From JBGOUV01 sp041477815 (GTDB taxonomy: Bacteria; Acidobacteriota; Terriglobia; Bryobacterales; JACQDG01), in contig JBGOUV010000082.1 in NCBI GenBank assembly GCA_041477815.1, positions 1 through 19,413 of the forward strand: 19,413 nucleotides of DNA. Reading direction: 5' to 3'. Positions 1-6,879 of the stretch are shown piece after piece. The first letter of the stretch is position 1. The number at the start of each line of letters is the position of its first letter. The notes under the pieces were generated by a model. That model worked only from the letters and a program-made list of their open reading frames with translations. It had not been told where the DNA came from and did not search any database. The position numbers and the translations under genes are program-made.

Positions 1-713
1 ATTTTCGCGACGAGGAGGGGAAGGACGTCCTCCTCTTCATCGACAACATCTTCCGCTTCACGCAGGCGAACTCCGAGGTGTCGGCGCTCCTCGGCCGCAT
101 GCCGTCGGCCGTCGGCTACCAGCCGACGCTCTCGACCGATCTCGGCGAGCTCCAGGAGCGCATCACGTCGACCAAGAAAGGGTCGATCACCTCGGTACAG
201 GCGATCTACGTCCCCGCCGACGATCTGACCGACCCCGCGCCCGCCACGACATTCGCGCACCTCGACGCGACCACGGTGCTGTCGCGTCAGATCGCGGAGC
301 TCGGCATCTACCCCGCGGTCGATCCGCTCGACTCGACCTCACGCATCTTGGATCCGCTGGTCGTGGGCGAAGAGCACTATCGGACGGCGCGCGCCGTGCA
401 GGAGATCCTGCAACGCTACAAGGACCTCCAGGACATCATCGCCATTCTCGGGATGGACGAGCTCAGCGAGGACGACAAGCTCATCGTGGGACGAGCGCGG
501 AGGATCGAGAGGTTCCTCTCGCAGCCCTTCTTCGTGGCCGTGCAGTTCAGCGGCCGCGACGGCAAATACGTGAAGCTGGAGGATACCATCAGGGGCTTCC
601 GCGAGATCGTGGACGGCAAGCACGATGACGTGCCGGAGCAGGCCTTCTACATGGTGGGCGCCATCGAGGAGGTGCTGGAGCAGGCCCAGCGCCTGAAAGC
701 AGCCGCGGCATGA
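1..713 (+). CDS. atpD: F0F1 ATP synthase subunit beta, 5' truncated
   Basis: This is the catalytic beta subunit of the membrane ATP synthase; three copies in the F1 head make ATP from ADP and phosphate. The first complete codon is at position 3, and 236 residues remain of about 470-480, so the Walker A half lies outside the window. The visible part opens with the Walker B region (DVLLFIDNIFRFTQ), then SALLGRMPSAVGYQPTL and the run ERITSTKKGSITSVQAIY, which are near-invariant in AtpD. The DELSE-type motif (DELSEDD) that contacts subunit epsilon is present near the C-terminus. The stop overlaps the atpC start by four bases (ATGA, 710-713), so the two genes are translationally coupled as in standard atp operons. 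Nothing is unusual in the visible part. Confidence 0.98.
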   Translation, partial: FRDEEGKDVLLFIDNIFRFTQANSEVSALLGRMPSAVGYQPTLSTDLGELQERITSTKKGSITSVQAIYVPADDLTDPAPATTFAHLDATTVLSRQIAELGIYPAVDPLDSTSRILDPLVVGEEHYRTARAVQEILQRYKDLQDIIAILGMDELSEDDKLIVGRARRIERFLSQPFFVAVQFSGRDGKYVKLEDTIRGFREIVDGKHDDVPEQAFYMVGAIEEVLEQAQRLKAAAA

Positions 714-1114
714 GCACTTTGACCCTGGAGATCGCCACGCCCGAGCGCCTGCTCCTCCGCGAGCAGGTCAGCGAGGCGCAGATTCCGGCCAAGCAAGGGG
801 ATCTGGGCGTCAGGCCGGAGCACGCTCCCCTGATCGCCGAGCTGGGTATTGGCGTCCTCAGCTACGTTTCCGCGAGCGGCCGCAAAGCCCTGGTGGTGGC
901 GGGCGGCGTGGTCGAGGTTCTGCCCGACCGCTGTCGCGTGTTGGCCGACATAGCCGAGTACGCCGACGAGGTAGACGCCAAGCGCGCCCAGGAAGCCGAA
1001 CGCCGCGCCAACGAGCGCCTCACCCATCCCGAGCTGGGCGTCGACGTGGGCCGGGCGCTCAATGCACTGCGACGCGCGCAGGCCCGGCTCGACGCCGCCG
1101 GGCAGGGGCGCTAG
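710..1114 (+). CDS. atpC: F0F1 ATP synthase subunit epsilon
   Basis: This is subunit epsilon of the F1 central stalk, which couples rotation to catalysis and can inhibit ATP hydrolysis. The 134 residues match the usual family length. The N-terminal beta-sandwich has the typical pattern: MSTLTLEIATPERLLL, then a PAKQGDLGVRPEHAPLIAEL block and a VVAGGVVEVLPDRCRVLAD block (about residues 1-85). A charged helical C-terminal hairpin rich in Ala, Arg and Glu follows. The start ATG overlaps the atpD stop, which fixes the start. It is the last gene of the atp operon here. Its TAG stop lies directly against the left arm of the inverted repeat at 1115-1248, which may end the transcript. Confidence 0.96.
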   Translation: MSTLTLEIATPERLLLREQVSEAQIPAKQGDLGVRPEHAPLIAELGIGVLSYVSASGRKALVVAGGVVEVLPDRCRVLADIAEYADEVDAKRAQEAERRANERLTHPELGVDVGRALNALRRAQARLDAAGQGR

Positions 1115-1248
1115 ACTTAGACACCAAATCAAAAGGCAAAAGGCAAAAGGCAAAAATCAAAAATGGTGGAGCAGCCGGAGCTGAGCAAACAAGTACAAGC
1201 TGCGAATTTTTGATTTTTGATTTTTGCCTTTTGATTTGGTGTCTAAGT
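1115..1248. repeat. Large inverted repeat with heptad tandem repeats, possible bidirectional terminator or MITE-like element
   Basis: Positions 1115-1141 and 1222-1248 are perfect 27-base inverted repeats. Inside them the arms are short tandem heptads: AGGCAAA repeats from about 1134 on the left, and ATTTTTG repeats at about 1206-1226 on the right. About 40 bases of ordinary composition separate the arms, including a smaller GCAGC/GCTGC pair. The element fills the whole gap between the convergent genes atpC and the DUF2203 gene. A transcript from either side could form a long hairpin, but there is no clean U-tract after it, so the terminator role is inference. It is strikingly AT-rich against its surroundings, and the arms could instead be the ends of a small mobile or slipped-repeat element. 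Confidence 0.8.
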
Positions 1249-1255
1249 TCTTGGC

Positions 1256-1696
1256 TTACATGGGCCGGCTGCCCTGGTGGCGGTCCCGGAAGTCTTGGTC
1301 GATCTGCTTGCGGCCGGCGAAGCCCTCGGTGGTGTGGTGCCAGAAGCCGATCGCGCTTTCACCGAGTTTCCAGCAGAGGTACACTTCCTCGCCCTCCAGC
1401 ATGGTTGGAAAATCTAGGAGGCCGATGTCGAGGTCCTTGAGGACGACGCCGCTCTCTTCGATTTGCTCCAGGGCCTTTTTCAGGCGCTCCACGTGCTGAT
1501 CCTTGTCGGTTTTCCAATCCACCACGCGGCTGACGTCCACCTGAATGCCCCCGAAGATGTTGATGCGGAGCAGCAGGGCGTTGAGCTGCTCTTCCAGCGC
1601 CGAGGCGCTCTTCCGGCTTTCGATGGCGCTGCGCAACCAGCGCTCCAGGTCCGGCAGCATCGCTTCCGCTTCGTGCAGGGTGAACATGCGGGCCAT
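1256..1696 (-). CDS. DUF2203 family protein
   Basis: A 146-residue soluble protein of the DUF2203 family, whose function is unknown. It opens with the family signature (FTLHEAEAMLPDLERWL), continues with a helical, charged middle (about residues 20-75), and ends with the conserved block GVVLKDLDIGLLDFP, then EVYLCWKLGE and the tail GFWHHTTEGFAGRK. The start chosen is the ATG at 1696, which overlaps the moaA stop by one base (TGATG). An upstream in-frame extension to 1951 is only a shadow of moaA. It is the last gene of the nadA-moaA operon. Its stop lies eight bases from the inverted repeat at 1115-1248. Confidence 0.88.
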   Translation of the reverse strand: MARMFTLHEAEAMLPDLERWLRSAIESRKSASALEEQLNALLLRINIFGGIQVDVSRVVDWKTDKDQHVERLKKALEQIEESGVVLKDLDIGLLDFPTMLEGEEVYLCWKLGESAIGFWHHTTEGFAGRKQIDQDFRDRHQGSRPM

Positions 1697-2712
1697 CAGC
1701 CCCCCAGGGTGATCATCTCGATCTTGTGGCGGGCGGCGCCGGTGTAACCCCGGCCGGACTGCAGGGCCTCCAGGCGCTCGTCCGAGTAGCGGTCGGCGCG
1801 CTGGGTCCAGACGCTCCGGATGAAATCCTGCACCTCGCCATCGGAGGCGCCCCCGCGCAGCAGGGCCTTCAGGTCGTGGCCGGCGCTGGAGAACAGGCAG
1901 GTCACCAGCTTGCCGTCGGCGGTGAGCCGGGCCCGCGTGCAGCTCGTACAAAACGGCTCGGTGACGGACGCGATCACGCCCAGGTCGCCGCCGCCGTCGG
2001 CGAACTCGTAGTCCACCGCCGGGGCCGTACCGTCGCTGCGGCCGATCTCGCGCAGCTCATAACGCAAGGCGATGACTCTCAGGATTTCGGCTTTGGACAC
2101 CAGCTTGTCCGAATGCCACTGGTTGACGTTGCCCACGTCCATGTACTCGATATACCGAATGGCGAAGCCGTGCCGGCGGGAGAACTCGGCCAGCGGCAGA
2201 ATGTCGTCCTCGTTGACGCCCCGCTCGATGACGGCGTTCAGCTTGATCGGCGCGAACCCGAGGCGTTGGGCCAGGAACAGCCCGTCGAGCACCTCGCGCA
2301 GGTCGCCCCGCTTGGTGATGCGGCGGAACTTCTCCGGATCGAGGGTGTCCACGCTGACGTTCAGCCGGCGGAGTCCGGCGACGCGCAGGGCCTCGGCCTG
2401 CTCGGTGAGCAGCGCGCCGTTGGTGGTAAGACACAGATCCTTCACTCCGGCGATTCCGGCGAGGTGGGTCACCAGGTGGTCCAGGTTCTTGCGCACCAGC
2501 GGCTCGCCCCCGGTGATCCGAATCTTGTCCACGCCCAGCCCGACGAACAGGCGGGCCAGGCGACCGATCTCCTCGTAGGTCAGGATGTGTTCGCGACCGA
2601 TCCAGACGTATTCGTCCAGCGGCATGCAGTAGGTACAGCGGTAGTTGCAGCGGTCGGTGACCGAGATCCGCAGGTCCTTCACCGGCCGTTGGAGCGCGTC
2701 GCGCAGCATCAT
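1696..2712 (-). CDS. moaA: GTP 3',8-cyclase MoaA (radical SAM)
   Basis: MoaA is the radical SAM enzyme that converts GTP to 3',8-cyclo-7,8-dihydro-GTP, the first step of molybdenum cofactor synthesis, together with MoaC. The 338 residues match the family. The N-terminal radical SAM cluster motif CNYRCTYC gives Cys22, Cys26 and Cys29. The SAM-binding stretch contains RITGGEPLVR. The second, substrate-binding cluster uses Cys255, Cys258 and Cys272 (CTSC, then 13 residues, then C). The protein ends in Gly-Gly (MITLGG), the C-terminal dipeptide known to be needed for activity. The start is the first of two adjacent ATGs; it overlaps the nadA stop by one base (TAATG). The stop overlaps the DUF2203 start. 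No moaC or other mo genes are visible nearby. Confidence 0.97.
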   Translation of the reverse strand: MMLRDALQRPVKDLRISVTDRCNYRCTYCMPLDEYVWIGREHILTYEEIGRLARLFVGLGVDKIRITGGEPLVRKNLDHLVTHLAGIAGVKDLCLTTNGALLTEQAEALRVAGLRRLNVSVDTLDPEKFRRITKRGDLREVLDGLFLAQRLGFAPIKLNAVIERGVNEDDILPLAEFSRRHGFAIRYIEYMDVGNVNQWHSDKLVSKAEILRVIALRYELREIGRSDGTAPAVDYEFADGGGDLGVIASVTEPFCTSCTRARLTADGKLVTCLFSSAGHDLKALLRGGASDGEVQDFIRSVWTQRADRYSDERLEALQSGRGYTGAARHKIEMITLGG

Positions 2713-3767
2713 TACTCGATGGTCAGCATCCGCTCGATGGCGGCCCGGGCCTTCTCGCGGATTCCTTCCTCCACCAGGATTTCCACGCGGTCCCGCTCGA
2801 GCGAATCGAGCAGCTTCTCCAGGGTGTTCATCTTCATGTACTCGCAAACCGCCTGGTTCGACACCGGATAGAACTTCTTGCTCGGAACGTCCTTGCGCAG
2901 GCGGTACACCATGCCCATCTCGGTGGCCACGACGAACTCCTGGGACGGGGATTGCTCGGCGTGCCACAGCATCTGCTCGGTGGAGAGGAAGTAGGACTTG
3001 CCGTGGGTGGGACCCTCCTTCATGATTTTCGCCAGACAGGAGGAGGCGCAGCCGCACTCGGGATGGATCAGCAGCTCGGCGTCGGGATGGCGGTCCAGGG
3101 CGTCTTCCAGGGCGCGCTCGCCGATCTGAGAGTGGACGTGGCAGGCGCCGTCATAGAGGTCGACTAGGTCGCGGTCCACCTGGGTCTGAGACAGCGCCAC
3201 GGCGCCGAGGTACTTGTCCGGCAGGAACAGGATGCGGCGGCCCGGATACTCGCGCGCGGCGTGCGTCAGGACCTGGGCAGCGTTGCGCGAGGTGCAGATA
3301 TAGTGGCTGCGGGACTTGGTGAGGGCGTCGGTGTTGATGTAGGAGATGAGGATGCCGTCGGGATGGCGCTGGATCCAGTGTTCCAGGCGAAGCTGGTCGA
3401 TGGAGGCCACCAGCGAGCAACCCGGACGGTCGGGCATGTACACGCGCGAGCGGTCGCCCAGGATGGTCTTGGCCGTCTCGCCCATGAACAGAACGCCGCA
3501 GAAATCCACGCGCGGCGACTGGCGCTGGGCTACCGATTGGCTGAGGCCGAGCGAGTCGCCTACCACCTCGGCGATCTCATGCAGCTCCGGATATTGATAG
3601 TTATGGGCTACGATGGTCGACTGCTTCTCTTGGGCCAGCGCCCGGATCCGGCGGCCCATCTCGACCAAGTCCCGCACGTAGCCGGTGGTGTACCGGCCCG
3701 GGTACAGGTCTTCCCCGTAGCGGGAGAAGCGGTCATACCAATCGTCGAAGCGGATGCCGTTGGTCAT
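2712..3767 (-). CDS. nadA: Quinolinate synthase NadA
   Basis: NadA condenses iminoaspartate with dihydroxyacetone phosphate to give quinolinate for de novo NAD synthesis, using a 4Fe-4S cluster. The protein has 351 residues, like E. coli NadA. By position relative to known family members the cluster ligands should be Cys117 (in GCSLV), Cys209 (in DGACHVH) and Cys308 (in CEYMKMNTLEKL). Other family motifs are VAHNYQ near residue 55, GDSL near 70 and CGVLFMGETAK near 90. The ATG at 3767 is chosen because the upstream extension to 3905 encodes an atypical Arg/Pro-rich stretch; the ribosome-binding site is weak (GGGTGG). It is the first gene of the coupled operon with moaA and the DUF2203 gene. 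Partners nadB and nadC are not in the window. Confidence 0.97.
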   Translation of the reverse strand: MTNGIRFDDWYDRFSRYGEDLYPGRYTTGYVRDLVEMGRRIRALAQEKQSTIVAHNYQYPELHEIAEVVGDSLGLSQSVAQRQSPRVDFCGVLFMGETAKTILGDRSRVYMPDRPGCSLVASIDQLRLEHWIQRHPDGILISYINTDALTKSRSHYICTSRNAAQVLTHAAREYPGRRILFLPDKYLGAVALSQTQVDRDLVDLYDGACHVHSQIGERALEDALDRHPDAELLIHPECGCASSCLAKIMKEGPTHGKSYFLSTEQMLWHAEQSPSQEFVVATEMGMVYRLRKDVPSKKFYPVSNQAVCEYMKMNTLEKLLDSLERDRVEILVEEGIREKARAAIERMLTIE

Positions 3768-3839
3768 GCCACCCAGTGAGGGGCCCGCTCCGTAAAACCG
3801 GACGGCCGGCCTCGAGGACTCGGAGGGGCTATCGGTTCC

Positions 3840-3870
3840 ATTGTACCATCCACGTCGACGAGGGGGCCAA
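3840..3870 (-). promoter_or_regulatory. Candidate promoter for the nadA operon
   Basis: On the minus strand TACAAT (3845-3840) resembles a -10 box, with TTGGCC (3870-3865) as a poor -35 box at a long 19-base spacing. It would start transcription roughly 65 bases ahead of the nadA ATG. It is the only good -10 match seen in this gap, but the weak -35 keeps confidence low. Confidence 0.25.
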
Positions 3871-3934
3871 GGGGGGAAGAATCGGCAGTGGGTCAGTTTC
3901 TCCATCGGCGTGCCCGTGCCGGCCGTAACGGCAT

Positions 3935-4338
3935 CTATTCCGGCGCCACCACGGACAAGCCATCAAGGCCAGCGAAGTCGCCGTCGCGGCTCACCAGAGT
4001 TGCACCGAGCGCGAGTGCCGTCGCGGCTATCCACAGGTCGTTTTCATCCAGCGCGAGACCGCGCTGTTGGCGATTGAGCTTGACGGCCGCGTAAAGATCG
4101 CCCGCCCGTTCCGGGACCGGTCGCAGTGCAAGGCAGCCAAGAACTGGTGGCCCGTCTCTTCCAACTCCGCGCGCCGCTGGCCCTCCGGCAACCTGGCAAT
4201 CCCGAAGAGTACTTCGCCTCGAACTATCGTACAGGTAACCACGCGATCACGCGGGTCCAGCCGGGCCATCCAATTCTCGATTCGCGGGGAGGCCCTCATT
4301 AAGTCACTGATCGCATTGGTGTCCAGCAGATAGATCAC
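3935..4338 (-). pseudogene. vapC: VapC-type PIN-domain toxin, frameshifted
   Basis: PIN-domain toxins of the VapC type are Mg-dependent RNases held inactive by a VapB partner. The frame starting at GTG 4338 reads MIYLLDTNAISDLMRAS, then CTIVRGEVLFGIA, giving the first acidic residues Asp6 and Glu42. Around 4117-4122 (after Asp73) the PIN reading moves to another frame, which continues with DLYAAVKLN, LALDENDLWIAATAL and LVSRDGDFAGLDGL, to a TAG at 3935. That second part holds the remaining acidic positions. One missing base explains the break: 404 bases are present where 405 would give a 134-residue VapC. As it stands, the protein runs off-frame and stops at 4027, lacking half of its active site. 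The GTG would have overlapped the antitoxin stop (GTGA). A sequencing error is the alternative explanation. Confidence 0.8.
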
Positions 4339-4594
4339 CCTCGCGGCCACCTGTCGAAGGCGCCCTGGTCGCGCACGGCAGGCGTGCGGCGGTGATCGCG
4401 GCATCGAGATCATCAACGGCCGCGGAACTCGGATGAGGCAATTCCCGAACGGCTCGCAAAACGGCTTCGGGCGAACTCGCGGCGTCGAGGAGAGAGCGTA
4501 GCCGTTCCAAAGCCAATTGTTCCACACTCTTCCTCTGCGCCGCAGCAAGCCCTTCCAGGCCACGCGCGAGATCATCTGGGATCTGAATCGTCAT
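4304..4594 (-). CDS. vapB: VapB-type antitoxin, probably frameshifted near its C-terminus
   Basis: A small protein directly upstream of the PIN toxin remnant. The N-terminus (MTIQIPDDLARGLEGL) and the following helix look like a ribbon-helix-helix DNA-binding antitoxin (about residues 1-40). Residues 41-72 form the linker (SSPEAVLRAVRELPH, VDDLDAAITAARLP). After Pro73 (near 4377) the current frame gives an unlikely tail ending at 4304 (96 residues). The neighbouring frame gives VRDQGAFDRWPRG and a TGA at 4335 that overlaps the toxin GTG as GTGA, the usual layout for such pairs. With one base restored the antitoxin would be 86 residues. The start at 4594 has a good purine-rich ribosome-binding site (AGGGGGGAA). 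The C-terminus of such antitoxins usually contacts the toxin, so the shift would affect neutralisation. Confidence 0.7.
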   Translation of the reverse strand: MTIQIPDDLARGLEGLAAAQRKSVEQLALERLRSLLDAASSPEAVLRAVRELPHPSSAAVDDLDAAITAARLPCATRAPSTGGREGDLSAGHQCDQ

Positions 4595-5106
4595 CGGGTT
4601 CCCCCCTATCATTCTCTCAGCACCGGAGGCCTCTTGCATAGGGCTGTCGGCATACCGGAAACTAACCCACTACGGCCCAGTCAGGATCACCGAGGCTGGG
4701 GGTTGCGTCAGAATTGCGTGGAGCAGGTACGCCCCTGCGGTCCTCAGAGGCAACCGTCTGCTGAAACTGCTAAAACTTGTACCCGGGGGCGAGCTCATCG
4801 ACCACTTGACGGCGCAGGAGTCGATAACAGCTTAACAGTTGGTGCTACTTCCAATTCGATTCCATCGCTTTCTCGATTGCTGACATCTCACATTCCAGTT
4901 GGCTGATCTCGCCCTCACGGGCGCTGATCTGCCCCATCAGGTGATTGGAGCCGCCTTGGAAGCGGTAGGATAGGGCTAAAGCGCCCCACGTGGATACCAG
5001 CCGGGTATCCGACAGCAGGTAACCGGATGCCGAGCGGACAGAGCTCAAGTCCGTACCGGCAGGGCGCCTGGGGAAGAGTTTGGAAGCGGTTGTATACTGA
5101 ATCGGT
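4595..5106. other. Gene-poor interval with a start-less reading frame
   Basis: About 510 bases between the antitoxin gene and the ABC exporter pair. On the + strand the frame 4587-4835 is open and ends in TAA. It reads like protein (for example YRKLTHYGPVRIT, WSRYAPAVLRGN and LLKLLKLVPGGELIDHL) but has no ATG, GTG or TTG, so it is most likely the end of a decayed gene. I do not recognise the family. The rest (4836-5106) holds only a minus-strand frame whose end (QISAREGEISQLECEM) could form a short coiled coil but which has no supported start. No RNA gene or clear terminator is seen. Confidence 0.5.
5093..5098 (+). promoter_or_regulatory. Candidate -10 box ahead of the ABC exporter genes
   Basis: TATACT at 5093-5098 ends eight bases before the ATG at 5107, and no Shine-Dalgarno sequence precedes that ATG. 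If the box is used, the transcript would be leaderless or nearly so. No -35 match is present at 16-18 bases, so this is a weak call. Confidence 0.2.
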
Positions 5107-6879
5107 ATGATCGAGCGCCTGCGCGCGAGCAACGAGTGGAAATTCGCCGGCGTACTGCCCCAGGCCGGCCGTTCGCTGGCGGTCGCCTGGTGGACTCTCC
5201 TCGTCCTGCGCGGACTGCTGCCGGCGCTTTTCGCGATTGCTATGGGTTCCCTGGTCCAGGCGGTGCAAGGCGGCGCAGACCTGGCGGCGCCCCTGGGACT
5301 GGTCGGAGTGGTGTTTGTGCTGCTGCAGGTGCTGTCGCCGATTCACCATGCCGTCGGCGCCAACCTGGGGAGCCGGACCGCCGCGTGGCTCTACGATCGG
5401 CTCACCAGCGCCTGCGTTAGCCCGCCGGGTATGGGCCACCTGGAAAATCCTAAGCTCACCAGCGACCTCACGATGGCCCGCGATTTCGATCTCGGTATTA
5501 CGGGTCCGCCGCTGTCCATCTCGATGGACTTCATCGCCTCGGGGCTGGTGGAGATGGTGGGCGGGCTGGCTTCGGCGGTCGTCCTCGCCGGCTTCGCCTG
5601 GTGGGCGCCGCTTTTGCTCGCGGGGGCCTGGCTGGCCACGCACTGGCTGCTGCGCGAGAGCGCCGTATGGCGCGACCGCAACACGGACGAGGTGCGCGAG
5701 GCGCAGCGTCACGCCGACTACGGCTACCGGCTTGCCGTGGAACCGCCGGCGGCGAAGGAGGTGCGGCTATTCGGGCTGGCCGGCTGGATCGTCGAAGGTT
5801 TCCGGTCGCGCCGCCGCCGCCTGTTCGAACTCCGCTGGGAGGCCACGCGCCTCCGCGAGCGTCCGGTGATCTGGAGCCTGCTGCTGGTGCTCGCGGCGAA
5901 CCTCGTGGTGTTCTGGTTCCTGGGCACGGCCGGTCTGCCGCTCGGCAGGCTGGTAACCTTTGCGAGCGCCGCGGTGAGCACCAGCATGATCGCCTTCGGC
6001 GGACTGTCGTGGGCGCTGGACGGCGCGGCGGCGCCGGCGGCCGCGGTCCTGCGGTTGCAGGCAGCGATGGATACCGCGGGGGCGCTGGTGGAGGGCCGGC
6101 AAGCGGCCGCCGGATGGCCCGCGCACGAGATCCGTTTTCGCAACGTCACGTTCGCCTATCCCGGTACGGGACAGCCGGTGCTCGCCGGATTCGACCTGGC
6201 GATCCCCGCCGGCTCGTCGCTCGCTATCGTCGGCCAGAACGGCGCCGGTAAGACCACGATGGCGAAGCTTCTGTGCCGGCTCTACGACCCCCAGGAGGGA
6301 GCGATAGAGGTGGACGGTGTCGACCTGCGCGCCCTGAACCTGGACGGCTGGCGCTCGCGCCTGGCCGCCGTATTTCAAGATTTCATCCGCTTCGAGCTGC
6401 CTCTGCGAGACAACGTAGCTCCTGGGGGCGCTCCGGATGACGTGATCCAGAGGGCGCTGGCCGAGGCCGGCGCCTCGAACCTGGCCGGCCTGGACACGAT
6501 ACTCTCCCGCGGCTACCCCGGCGGCACGGATCTCTCGGGAGGCCAGTGGCAACGTGTCGCGCTGGCGCGGGCGCTGTGCGCGGTGCGGCTGGGAGCCGGG
6601 CTGGTGCTCCTCGATGAGCCTACGGCCCAGCTTGACGTGCGCGGCGAGGCCGAGATCTTTGAGCGCCTCCTCGCCGCCACCCGTCGCAGCACGACGATCC
6701 TGATCTCCCACCGCTTCTCCACGGTGCGCCACGCCGATCGCATCTGCGTGCTCGAGCACGGCAAGGTGGTGGAGCTGGGTACTCATGAGGAGCTGATGGC
6801 CGCCGCCGGCCGGTATCGGACGATGTTCGAGCTGCAGGCGTCGCGTTTTGGCGAGGAGAACCTCGATGTCCTCGACTAA
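5107..6879 (+). CDS. ABC exporter half-transporter (permease fused to ATPase), first of a pair
   Basis: A 590-residue half-exporter of the inner membrane: a transmembrane domain (about residues 20-320, with hydrophobic segments near 24-50, 55-80, 135-180 and 250-300) followed by a nucleotide-binding domain (about 345-590). Walker A is GQNGAGKTT at 376-384, the signature is canonical LSGGQ at 476-480, Walker B is LVLLDE with Glu504, and the switch His is His535 (SHRFS). The Q-loop reads FQDFIRFELPLRDNV, a form also found in exporters of the NisT/SpaT (lantibiotic) type, but no C39 peptidase domain precedes the membrane part. The next gene overlaps it by 14 bases and encodes a similar half-transporter, so a heterodimer is likely. 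The substrate is unknown; peptides, lipids and drugs are all possible. Confidence 0.93.
   Translation: MIERLRASNEWKFAGVLPQAGRSLAVAWWTLLVLRGLLPALFAIAMGSLVQAVQGGADLAAPLGLVGVVFVLLQVLSPIHHAVGANLGSRTAAWLYDRLTSACVSPPGMGHLENPKLTSDLTMARDFDLGITGPPLSISMDFIASGLVEMVGGLASAVVLAGFAWWAPLLLAGAWLATHWLLRESAVWRDRNTDEVREAQRHADYGYRLAVEPPAAKEVRLFGLAGWIVEGFRSRRRRLFELRWEATRLRERPVIWSLLLVLAANLVVFWFLGTAGLPLGRLVTFASAAVSTSMIAFGGLSWALDGAAAPAAAVLRLQAAMDTAGALVEGRQAAAGWPAHEIRFRNVTFAYPGTGQPVLAGFDLAIPAGSSLAIVGQNGAGKTTMAKLLCRLYDPQEGAIEVDGVDLRALNLDGWRSRLAAVFQDFIRFELPLRDNVAPGGAPDDVIQRALAEAGASNLAGLDTILSRGYPGGTDLSGGQWQRVALARALCAVRLGAGLVLLDEPTAQLDVRGEAEIFERLLAATRRSTTILISHRFSTVRHADRICVLEHGKVVELGTHEELMAAAGRYRTMFELQASRFGEENLDVLD

Noticed and set aside
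1726..2871. Long + strand open frame opposite moaA
   Set aside because: It is antisense to moaA, which has all its catalytic motifs; it is a GC-rich shadow frame.
4845..5132. Minus-strand 95-aa open frame ending in a possible coiled coil
   Set aside because: It overlaps the ABC exporter start, has no ribosome-binding site and shows no recognisable family; only its last 35 residues look protein-like.
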